From assembly GCA_013816275.1 (NCBI GenBank), contig JACDER010000128.1, positions 1-5,359 on the forward strand: a DNA stretch of 5,359 bases, written 5' to 3'. Position 1 is the stretch's first letter; each line of letters starts with the position of its first letter. This document shows positions 1 to 4,846 of this stretch, one piece after another. Source of the stretch: Actinomycetota bacterium (GTDB taxonomy: Bacteria; Actinomycetota; Thermoleophilia; Gaiellales; Gaiellaceae). Under the pieces are notes generated by a model. That model saw nothing but the letters and a program-made list of their open reading frames with translations. It had not been told where the DNA came from and made no database searches. A program made the position numbers and the translations under genes.

Positions 1-501
1 CAGTTGGGGATCGTCCCGCAAGAGGGCTTCCTGTTCGCCGGCACCGTGCGCGACAACATTTCCTTCGGCAAGCTCGATGCCACGCCCTCCGAGGTGGTAG
101 CGGCGGCGCAAACCGTCGGCGCACACGAGTTCATCATGCGCCTCGAGAACGGCTACGAGACAGAGGTGCAGGAGCGCGGCTCTCGGCTGTCGCTCGGCCA
201 GCGCCAGCTCGTCGCCTTTGCGCGCGCCCTCCTCGCCGATCCGCGCATCCTGATCCTGGACGAGGCGACCTCGTCGGTCGACATCGGCACCGAGCGCAAG
301 ATAGAGCAGGCGCTCCACCTCCTGCTCTCCGACCGCACGGCGTTCGTGATCGCGCACCGGCTCTCGACGATCCGCAACGCGGACCGCATCGTCGTGCTCG
401 AGGACGGCCGGATCGTCGAGACGGGCACGCACGACGAGCTGATGGAGCGCCGCGGCCTCTACCTCTCCCTCTACGGGGATTGGGCCGCCGAGGTCGCATA
501 G
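1..501 (+). CDS. ABC exporter ATP-binding domain, C-terminal part (5' end outside window)
   Basis: This is the last 166 residues of an ABC-type ATPase, most likely the nucleotide-binding half of a fused permease/ATPase exporter (ABCB/MsbA-like) that uses ATP hydrolysis to move a substrate out across the cytoplasmic membrane. Visible in order, numbered from the first in-window residue: the Q-loop region VPQEGFLF (5-12); the exporter-typical TVRDNISFG (15-23); the signature LSLGQRQ (63-69), with Leu at the third place of the usual LSGGQ; Walker B ILILDE (83-88), with its catalytic Glu present; the D-loop SSVD (91-94); and the switch His in IAHRLSTI (117-124). Walker A and any membrane domain lie before base 1. 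The reading frame is open from base 1 and stops at TAG 499-501. The substrate cannot be inferred. The signature substitution is common in active exporters, so I do not read it as a dead site. Confidence 0.96.
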   Translation, partial: QLGIVPQEGFLFAGTVRDNISFGKLDATPSEVVAAAQTVGAHEFIMRLENGYETEVQERGSRLSLGQRQLVAFARALLADPRILILDEATSSVDIGTERKIEQALHLLLSDRTAFVIAHRLSTIRNADRIVVLEDGRIVETGTHDELMERRGLYLSLYGDWAAEVA

Positions 502-504
502 ATT
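499..504 (+). promoter_or_regulatory. Putative -10 box TAGATT overlapping the ABC gene stop codon
   Basis: TAGATT fits the actinobacterial -10 pattern TANNNT. Its first three bases are the TAG stop of the ABC gene. Eight bases separate it from the ATG at 513, so transcription would begin at or within a few bases of the start codon (leaderless mRNA). There is no SD-like purine run between 502 and 512. I see no convincing -35. The call rests on position and on the same layout recurring elsewhere in the window. Confidence 0.45.
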
Positions 505-512
505 CCAAACCG

Positions 513-929
513 ATGAGACCCCTCTTCATCGCCGCCGCTGCGGCGTTCGTGCTTTTGACGGTGAACGCCGCCAATGGTGCCGCGCGCAAGGTCGTGTCCT
601 GCCAGGCGAGCATCTTGAACACCAGCGGGCGGGTGCTCGAGCTCGTGCGGGCGCGTGGGGTGCCGCCGTGGCAGCCGGGTGACGGTCCGGCGCGCAACAA
701 GACCCTGGAAGACGGAACGCTCGCGTACTGGTCGTCGACCTCGAGTGCGGGCCGGTGCATGAACGACGTGATCTATCGCAGCGGCCGCGCCAGGGTGGAG
801 ATCACGGTTGACGGCCGCGACCCGCGCCACGTCATCGTTCGATGCCGGCGGACCGGATTCCACCGGTGTGAGGTCGTGAGCAAGTCCGGCCGTCCGCCGC
901 GGTACTTCCTGCGCGTCATTCTCAGCTAA
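513..929 (+). CDS. Small secreted four-cysteine protein, function unknown
   Basis: A 138-residue protein that I do not recognise. The N-terminus (Met1 to about Ala24) is a clear Sec signal peptide: a short basic start (MRP), a hydrophobic run from Leu4 to Val17 and a small-residue cleavage region near ANGAA. The mature part of about 114 residues has four cysteines (30, 82, 111, 119), is Arg-rich, and has alternating hydrophobic stretches (for example RVEITVDG and HVIVRCRR) that suggest a compact beta fold with two possible disulfides. The frame is open upstream to an ATG at 480, but that start overlaps the ABC gene and would bury the signal peptide, so ATG 513 is preferred. It lies 11 bp after the ABC stop with no SD, behind a TAGATT box. 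It could be co-transcribed with the exporter or have its own leaderless transcript. The role is unknown; secretion is well supported. Confidence 0.8.
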   Translation: MRPLFIAAAAAFVLLTVNAANGAARKVVSCQASILNTSGRVLELVRARGVPPWQPGDGPARNKTLEDGTLAYWSSTSSAGRCMNDVIYRSGRARVEITVDGRDPRHVIVRCRRTGFHRCEVVSKSGRPPRYFLRVILS

Positions 930-944
930 CCGCTGAACCTGGTG

Positions 945-950
945 TACTCT
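945..950 (+). promoter_or_regulatory. Putative -10 box TACTCT for a leaderless GTG-start gene
   Basis: TACTCT matches TANNNT and stands eight bases before the GTG at 959, the spacing expected if the transcript starts at or next to the start codon. The 29-bp gap after the previous stop holds no SD. A -35 element is not evident at 16-18 bp. Confidence 0.42.
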
Positions 951-958
951 CGCCGGCC

Positions 959-1660
959 GTGGTCGGCGACATCCTCAACGCGGCGTTCGAGCTCTACAAG
1001 CGCCACTGGAAGCACCTGATGAGCGTTGCGCTCGCGTTCTACCTCATCGCGGGCACGATCACGCTCGGGCTGACGATCGCCTTCGGCCGCTGGGGGGCGC
1101 TCGGAGGAGCCATCGTCCTCCTGATCGGGATCTTCTGGCTGACCGGAGCGCTCGTCGAGGCGGTCGCGGACATTCGCGACGGGCGCGTGGAAATGCCGTG
1201 GAACGAGACATTCTCGCGCGTGTGGCCGCGCGTCTGGCCGCTGCTCGGCGCCTCGATCCTCGCCGGGCTCGGGATCGCCGTCGGTCTCGCGCTCCTGATC
1301 GTCCCGGGCCTGATCCTGCTGACCTGGTGGGCGCTGCTGGCGCCGGCCGTCGTCCTCGAGAAGCGCGACGTCTTCGATTCGTTCCGTCGCAGCCGCGAGC
1401 TCGTCCGCGGGAACGCCTGGAGCGTCTTCGGTGTCCTGATCATCACGTACCTGCTCACGTCCGTGGTCTCGGGCGTGATCCGCGCGATCTTCACCCCACT
1501 GCCCGACTACCTGGGCCAGTACATCGCGGACGTGATCGGAGGGACCGTCGTCGCGCCCTTTTCGGCGCTCGCGATCACGCTCATGTACTTCCGGCTCGCG
1601 GGCCCAGAGACCACTCCGGAATCCGTCCCGGAAGCCCTTCCGCCGCCCGAGCCTCGCTAG
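959..1660 (+). CDS. Polytopic membrane protein, similar in style to GPDPase-associated membrane domains
   Basis: A 233-residue integral membrane protein with about six hydrophobic segments, near residues 20-42, 46-70, 95-115, 116-134, 153-175 and 190-212, and a short Pro/Glu-rich C-terminal tail (PEALPPPEPR). It starts with a soluble amphipathic stretch (GDILNAAFELYKRHWK), then alternates hydrophobic segments with a loop after the fourth that reads EKRDVFDSFRRSRELVRGN. The pattern of VPGLIL, a further hydrophobic helix, VVLEK, then S-x-R-x-S-x-E-L-x-x-G-N-x-W resembles the membrane domain found next to some glycerophosphodiester phosphodiesterases and related DUF families. No catalytic domain is present, so the biochemical role is unknown. 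The start is GTG 959: the annotated N-terminus fits the family-like opening, there is no SD, and a TACTCT box sits eight bases upstream. A tRNA gene follows 13 bp after the stop. Confidence 0.85.
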   Translation: MVGDILNAAFELYKRHWKHLMSVALAFYLIAGTITLGLTIAFGRWGALGGAIVLLIGIFWLTGALVEAVADIRDGRVEMPWNETFSRVWPRVWPLLGASILAGLGIAVGLALLIVPGLILLTWWALLAPAVVLEKRDVFDSFRRSRELVRGNAWSVFGVLIITYLLTSVVSGVIRAIFTPLPDYLGQYIADVIGGTVVAPFSALAITLMYFRLAGPETTPESVPEALPPPEPR

Positions 1661-1663
1661 AAT
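1658..1663 (+). promoter_or_regulatory. Putative -10 box TAGAAT of the tRNA-Gln gene, on the preceding stop codon
   Basis: TAGAAT is close to the sigma-70-type consensus TATAAT and fits TANNNT. It begins with the TAG stop of the membrane-protein gene and ends 10 bases before the mature tRNA 5' end at 1674, leaving a precursor leader of a few bases. No clear -35 was found. Confidence 0.5.
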
Positions 1664-1673
1664 CGAGCCCCGT

Positions 1674-1744
1674 TGCGGGGTCGTCTAATGGTAGGACGCT
1701 CGGCTCTGGACCGAGTAGTCTAGGTTCGAATCCTAGCCCCGCAG
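1674..1744 (+). tRNA. tRNA-Gln (anticodon CTG)
   Basis: The 71-base sequence folds by hand into a full cloverleaf. The acceptor is TGCGGGG (1674-1680) with CCCCGCA (1737-1743), 7 of 7 pairs. The D-stem is GTCT (1683-1686) with GGAC (1694-1697), with one U-G pair. The anticodon stem is CTCGG (1699-1703) with CCGAG (1711-1715), around the loop CTCTGGA, giving anticodon CTG at 1706-1708. The T-stem is CTAGG (1720-1724) with CCTAG (1732-1736), around TTCGAAT. The anticodon reads CAG, so it is glutamine; the first base U and discriminator G1744 agree with bacterial tRNA-Gln. The next bases are CCT, so the terminal CCA is not fully encoded and would be completed by the CCA-adding enzyme. A TAGAAT box lies 10 bases upstream. 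Confidence 0.97.
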
Positions 1745-1750
1745 CCTCCA

Positions 1751-1767
1751 TTGTAAGGATCTTGTAA
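1751..1767 (+). promoter_or_regulatory. Tandem TTGTAA words in the leader of the repeat-protein gene
   Basis: TTGTAA occurs at 1751-1756 and again at 1762-1767, an 11-bp step (about one helical turn), in a rare AT-richer stretch between the tRNA and the secreted repeat protein. It might be a repressor or activator site, or part of the promoter (GTAAGGATC at 1753-1761 resembles the -10 area of the sigma-factor gene). The function is not demonstrable from sequence, and no canonical -35/-10 pair is evident between 1745 and 1827. Confidence 0.25.
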
Positions 1768-1804
1768 ACGGGCGTTAGGCCGGCGGGAGGCCGGGCATGC
1801 TGTA

Positions 1805-1825
1805 GAGACCGACCAAGGAGGTCTC
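1805..1825 (+). promoter_or_regulatory. Strong Shine-Dalgarno held in a small hairpin before the ATG at 1828
   Basis: AAGGAGGT (1815-1822) is a near-perfect SD five bases before ATG 1828 and by far the best ribosome binding site in the window. GAGACC (1805-1810) is the exact reverse complement of GGTCTC (1820-1825), so a 6-bp stem would put the AAGGA half of the SD in the loop and the GGT half in the stem. A shorter alternative, GACC (1811-1814) with GGTC (1820-1823), pairs the same 3' part. Either fold could tune translation. The SD itself is certain; the regulatory role of the hairpin is inferred. Confidence 0.6.
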
Positions 1826-1827
1826 CG

Positions 1828-2349
1828 ATGACCCGAGTCCTGACAATCATCGCCGTGCTCGCAGCGCTCGTCGTTCCGTCGGCCACGCTGGCAGATGACA
1901 CGCCCGGCCCTTCGAACCAGTCGACCGCCCAGCAGCGGTGCCGCGATCAGCTGAAGTCGATGGGCGCAAAGGACTTCCGTGCGCTCTACGGCGCGAACGC
2001 GAACGGCAAGAACGCGTTCGGGAAGTGCGTCTCGAAGCTCACCCACGAAGAGCTCCAGGGTCAGCAGAACGCCGCAGAGCAGTGCCGGGCCGAACGCAGC
2101 GCCGACCCGGCCGCATTCGCCAAGAAGTACGGCACGAATCCGAACGGGAAGAACGCGTTCGGTAAGTGCGTGTCACAGAAGGCGCAGACCCAGTCACGGG
2201 ACGAGCAGGAAACGACGCTGAACGCCGCCCAGGAGTGCAAGGCCGAGCGGACCGCCGACCCGGCCGCATTCCGCGACAAGTACGGCACGAATCACAACAA
2301 GCGGAACGCGTTCGGTAAGTGCGTTGCTGCCAAGGTCAAGGAGAAGTAG
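1828..2349 (+). CDS. Secreted protein with three Cys-bounded NAFGKCV repeats, function unknown
   Basis: A 173-residue protein. Residues 1-22 are a Sec signal peptide (MTRVLTIIAVLAALVVPSATLA, cut before DD). The rest is three similar units of 37-38 residues at about 34-71, 82-118 and 133-169, joined by Gln/Glu-rich linkers. Each unit has a cysteine near its start (38, 86, 137), an acidic/basic helix with a central Phe, then YG-x-N-x-N-x-x-NAFGKCV ending in a second cysteine (67, 114, 165). The Cys-Cys distances are 29, 28 and 28. One disulfide per unit is the natural reading, giving six cysteines and no odd one. The Asn-rich loop (NANGKN, NPNGKN, NHNKRN) could bind a ligand or metal, but it lacks the Asp pattern of an EF-hand. 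The start is fixed by a perfect SD at 1815-1822. No enzyme motif is present. I do not recognise a named family; an extracellular binding or structural role is speculation. Confidence 0.88.
   Translation: MTRVLTIIAVLAALVVPSATLADDTPGPSNQSTAQQRCRDQLKSMGAKDFRALYGANANGKNAFGKCVSKLTHEELQGQQNAAEQCRAERSADPAAFAKKYGTNPNGKNAFGKCVSQKAQTQSRDEQETTLNAAQECKAERTADPAAFRDKYGTNHNKRNAFGKCVAAKVKEK
1927..2334 (+). repeat. Three-copy internal repeat in the secreted NAFGKCV protein
   Basis: The coding repeats lie at about 1927-2040, 2071-2181 and 2224-2334. Units 2 and 3 are nearly the same at DNA level over short blocks: an 18-base block at 2101-2118 equals 2254-2271, a 15-base block at 2125-2139 equals 2278-2292, and a 21-base block at 2151-2171 equals 2304-2324, all at an offset of 153 bases (51 codons). 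Unit 1 is more diverged but shares the NAFGKCV block with one base change over 20. This suggests that units 2 and 3 duplicated more recently than unit 1, or are kept alike by gene conversion. Confidence 0.9.
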
Positions 2350-2371
2350 CCGTACACGTCCTCCCCCCAAG

Positions 2372-2407
2372 CCTTTCCCGGCGCTCCTAGACGAGTGCCG
2401 GGGAGGG
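2372..2407. terminator. Strong 15-bp hairpin between convergent genes, likely terminator
   Basis: The arm 2372-2386 pairs with 2393-2407 over 15 positions around the 6-base loop CTAGAC, with three G-U pairs and no mismatch in the + strand RNA. It sits 22 bp after the stop of the secreted repeat protein and one base beyond the end of the minus-strand gene. On the + strand it is followed by a short T-rich stretch (TCATTTCTTC, inside the end of the opposing gene). On the minus strand the following bases are not T-rich. So it is best for the + gene and possibly serves both. Confidence 0.75.
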
Positions 2408-2408
2408 C

Positions 2409-4238
2409 TCATTTCTTCGCCCTCACCGTCTTCGACCTCGCGAGCACCGCGCCGGCCTCGTCCACGGCGCGGACGGCCACGTAGGGCGATGGGCCGGGTA
2501 GCGGAATCGCCGTCTCGAAGCCTCGCCACTGTCCATTCGCGACCACGGCCAGGCTGTCGGGGCTGTTGCCCGCCAGCACCTGCCAGCCCGCGACGTCCGT
2601 GGCCCCGTTCCAGCTGGCGTACACAACCGTTCGGCCTTTCTTCGTCCTCGCAACGAGGTCGGGGCCCCGTCGCGGGACGCCGCTCCACGGGAAGCGGTAC
2701 ACGCGGTAGCTCGCAGCCTTCGCCAGCAGTCGGGCGTTGAAGAGGAGCTTCCCGCCCTCGGAGAACTCGGAGAAGTCGGAGATACCTCCGCCCCAGCTGA
2801 CCACGTAGTGGCCGTCGGGGAGCACCTGAATGCTTCCCTGGGTCGTCGATCCCCGGCCCTGCGGCTGCTGGAAGGCCTGGAGGAGCCGTGCCTTGTGCGC
2901 CTGCTCGTCGACCGAGAACACCAGGCCCCGGCCTATCCGGCTCGGCGGCGGGATGACGTTGCCGTTGTCGAAGAGCGTGTACTTGCCGTCCGGAGCGCGC
3001 GTGAAGTCGTGCTGGCCGCGGAAGTACGCGTACTTCGGAAGCTTGAAGCTGCTCCGCTTGCCACCCAGGCGCCAGAGAACCTTGCCCGTGCGGCGGTCGA
3101 CCTTGTAGACCGCCCACGTGTTGCGCGCGGAGAGCAGGAAGTTTCCGTCGGTGTCGAGGGCCACCGAATTGAGATGCGTGAAGTCGACCGCGCTTCCGGA
3201 GCGGATGTAGTGCGCGTAGGACTCCGACAGCGGGATGTGCCCGAGCGAGTGCCACTCGAACAGGACGCGGCCCGTCTTGATGTCGATCTCCATTGCGATC
3301 GAGTCGAGGAGCGCATGGTTCTTCGGGCCGCCCAGGGCGCGGAGATCCCAGCGGACGGGCCGGTAGCCGATGATGAGCGCAGTTCCCTGTGGCGTCACGC
3401 GGAACTCGTGGATGTCGGCTGGATAGCCGTTCCCGCCCTTCACCGTCGCAAGGACGCGGTAGGAGGAGTCAGCGATCACGCCCGTCCCCCCGCCGTATTC
3501 GCCCGGCGCTTTCCCCTGCCACCAGGTCAGCACGTCCTGACCCTCGTACGAGGCCGCGCGGAAGTCGTACGTCTTGAACGCCCGCTGCAAGGGGTGGAAC
3601 CAGACGACCCGCCCTTGCGGATCCAGGATCAGCGGTCCGTCCTGGCCGGGGCCGCTCTTTGGCGCGAGGAAGACGTAGCCGGACGAGGCACCCGGCTTCG
3701 AGGTCGTCACCTTCACACTCGGCGGGTGCAGGTCGGGCCTGGAGAGGTAGTGATTCGTCCCCGGCGCCGACGGATTCGTCCCGTCGGGAAAGTTCTTCGG
3801 GGCGTCCAGCACGCCAGGCGGAAGACCGATCCTGAACCTGACGGCACCCTTGCGAGCCCCGACGAGCGGCACGTCCGCCCGCACCCGAACGGCCTCACCG
3901 GCCCTGAAGGGCTTGGCGAGCACGAAGCTCGCACCCATGCCGTCCGAGTGCGGATCGAGCTTGCCGGCGTGACGTCCACTCTTCGAGCCGACGACGCTCA
4001 CGCCGGTCAGCTTTGCTGGCTCGATGCCGCGGAAGCTGATCTCGCTCACAGGCGAGGCATCCGGCGTCCCGGCCAGCGGATAGACCGCGACGGAGGTCAC
4101 GCCGACACCGTCCACGTCGCTCATTTTGCTTCCGCCGCCCGAACCGCACGCGGTCGCCGCGAGCACGACGAACAGGAACGGGATGGCGAGGATCCCTGGC
4201 ACCGAGCGCAGCCAAGCCTTCTCGCCCGGATGCCGCAT
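2409..4238 (-). CDS. ASST-family (arylsulfotransferase-like) lipoprotein
   Basis: Predicted 609 residues. An N-terminal lipoprotein signal ends in LAATAC (Cys31), then a Gly/Ser linker, so the protein is probably anchored on the outer face of the membrane. Residues about 45-140 form an Ig-like region with the GSKSGRHAG-type motif seen before actinobacterial ASST domains. The core (about 180-510) has ASST-type propeller motifs: DIHEF (275-279), DFTHLNSV (352-359), LWRLGGK (388-394), GQHDFTR (408-414) and LFDNGN (422-427). His277, His355 and His410 are candidate active-site residues, since the family transfers sulfuryl groups between phenolic compounds through a histidine. Residues about 520-605 look fibronectin-III-like. 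The frame is open back to 4478, but that start would run through the sigma-factor gene and spoil the signal peptide, so ATG 4238 is chosen. There is no SD. The true substrate is unknown; many members are only sulfotransferase-like. Confidence 0.88.
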   Translation of the reverse strand: MRHPGEKAWLRSVPGILAIPFLFVVLAATACGSGGGSKMSDVDGVGVTSVAVYPLAGTPDASPVSEISFRGIEPAKLTGVSVVGSKSGRHAGKLDPHSDGMGASFVLAKPFRAGEAVRVRADVPLVGARKGAVRFRIGLPPGVLDAPKNFPDGTNPSAPGTNHYLSRPDLHPPSVKVTTSKPGASSGYVFLAPKSGPGQDGPLILDPQGRVVWFHPLQRAFKTYDFRAASYEGQDVLTWWQGKAPGEYGGGTGVIADSSYRVLATVKGGNGYPADIHEFRVTPQGTALIIGYRPVRWDLRALGGPKNHALLDSIAMEIDIKTGRVLFEWHSLGHIPLSESYAHYIRSGSAVDFTHLNSVALDTDGNFLLSARNTWAVYKVDRRTGKVLWRLGGKRSSFKLPKYAYFRGQHDFTRAPDGKYTLFDNGNVIPPPSRIGRGLVFSVDEQAHKARLLQAFQQPQGRGSTTQGSIQVLPDGHYVVSWGGGISDFSEFSEGGKLLFNARLLAKAASYRVYRFPWSGVPRRGPDLVARTKKGRTVVYASWNGATDVAGWQVLAGNSPDSLAVVANGQWRGFETAIPLPGPSPYVAVRAVDEAGAVLARSKTVRAKK

Positions 4239-4246
4239 CACGCGAC

Positions 4247-4252
4247 ATTGTA
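4247..4252 (-). promoter_or_regulatory. Putative -10 box TACAAT of the ASST-family gene
   Basis: Read on the minus strand, TACAAT (one base off TATAAT) ends eight bases before ATG 4238, the same spacing as for the genes at 513 and 959. No SD lies between. Transcription would start at about the start codon. No good -35 is seen at 16-18 bp upstream. Confidence 0.5.
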
Positions 4253-4280
4253 TTGGCGAGACCCCGGCTATCCGTAAAGA
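4253..4280 (+). promoter_or_regulatory. Putative promoter of the ECF sigma gene (TTGGCG, 16 bp, TAAAGA)
   Basis: TTGGCG (4253-4258) and TAAAGA (4275-4280) are 16 bp apart, with the -10-like word ending nine bases before ATG 4290. The -10 match is imperfect (last base A, with T following at 4281). There is no SD before the ATG, so a leaderless start fits here too. The -35 directly abuts the -10 of the divergent gene. Confidence 0.35.
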
Positions 4281-4289
4281 TCCGCACGA

Positions 4290-4841
4290 ATGGCACTCGC
4301 ATCGCTGTCCGACGCCCAGCTCGTGGCGCGCTGCCGCACCGGCGAGGACGCAGCATGGAACGAGCTCGTCGCGCGCTTCTCCCGGTACGTGTACGGGATC
4401 GCGGTCCAGGCCTTCAGGCTCTCGGAGCACGATGCGGAGGACATCTTCCAGGACTGCTTCGCGCGCGTCTACGAGCATCTGGACAAGCTCCGGGACGACT
4501 CGGCGCTCCGTCCATGGATCGGACAGCTCACCCGCCGGCTCTGCATCGACCGGATACGGGGGTCGCGCGAGTCCCCGACCGCCGAGGAAGATCTCCCACT
4601 GGGCGTGGAGGACTCACTCGCGACCCTCGACGAGGCGATGACGGTGCACGAGGGCCTGGCCGCCCTCTCGAGCGACTGCCGCGAGATCCTCGACCGTTTC
4701 TTCGCCCAGGATCAGAGCTACCGGACGATCGGAGACGCCCTCGACCTCCCGTCCGGCACGATCGCGTCGAGGATCTCCCGCTGCCTGTCGAAGCTGCGCG
4801 AGGCGCTCGAAGGGAAGAATCCGGGCCTCGAGCCCGTCTAG
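4290..4841 (+). CDS. ECF-type RNA polymerase sigma factor
   Basis: A 183-residue sigma-70-family protein of the extracytoplasmic-function type, which directs RNA polymerase to a small set of promoters. Region 2 spans about 20-92: a helix with AWNELVARFSRYVYGIA, the core-binding segment DAEDIFQDCFARVYEHL (48-64), then the -10 recognition part SALRPWIGQLTRRLCIDRIR (71-90). A short acidic linker (about 92-115) replaces region 3. Region 4 (about 118-176) has LSSDCREILDRFF followed by the helix-turn-helix SYRTIGDALDLPSGTIASRISRCLSKLREAL. The length is typical of the group. The ATG start gives the usual N-terminus (LSDAQLVARCRTGEDAAWNELV). It is divergent to the ASST-family lipoprotein with a 51-bp gap, and a small gene follows 5 bp after the stop. 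There is no membrane anti-sigma factor in view, so the signal it responds to is unknown. Control of the neighbouring lipoprotein is possible but unproven. Confidence 0.95.
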   Translation: MALASLSDAQLVARCRTGEDAAWNELVARFSRYVYGIAVQAFRLSEHDAEDIFQDCFARVYEHLDKLRDDSALRPWIGQLTRRLCIDRIRGSRESPTAEEDLPLGVEDSLATLDEAMTVHEGLAALSSDCREILDRFFAQDQSYRTIGDALDLPSGTIASRISRCLSKLREALEGKNPGLEPV

Positions 4842-4846
4842 AGGAC

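Noticed and set aside
480..512. ATG 480 as start of the four-cysteine secreted protein
   Set aside because: It overlaps the ABC gene and puts eleven charged residues before a normal signal peptide.
134..760. 208-codon minus-strand frame across the ABC and secreted protein genes
   Set aside because: Extreme Arg/Pro/Ala shadow composition; both + strand genes have clear family or signal-peptide evidence.
1668..1680. CCCCG/CGGGG hairpin just before and into the tRNA acceptor arm as a regulatory element
   Set aside because: Its right arm is the acceptor strand, which pairs fully in the cloverleaf, and the likely transcript start at about 1670 would remove part of its left arm.
1198..1767. 189-codon + frame across the membrane protein and tRNA
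   Set aside because: It overlaps the tRNA and is Arg/Pro-rich in the wrong frame of a clear membrane protein.
1780..1794. CCGGC/GCCGG hairpin as a terminator of the tRNA transcript
   Set aside because: Only five base pairs, no T-tract afterwards; small GC hairpins are expected by chance in this DNA.
2808..4277. 489-codon open frame on the + strand opposite the ASST-family gene
   Set aside because: The minus-strand frame carries a lipobox and ASST motifs along its length; the + frame shows only Arg/Val/Asp-rich shadow composition, as expected from high-GC antisense.
4239..4478. Longer 5' end of the ASST-family gene, open back to 4478
   Set aside because: It would run antisense through the sigma-factor gene and place 80 odd residues before a complete lipoprotein signal; ATG 4238 with TACAAT upstream fits better.
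4253..4846. Upstream extension of the 82-residue gene in the same frame through the sigma-factor region
   Set aside because: That part is the shadow frame of the sigma gene, Arg/Pro-rich and without family features; the ATG at 4847 begins the plausible protein.
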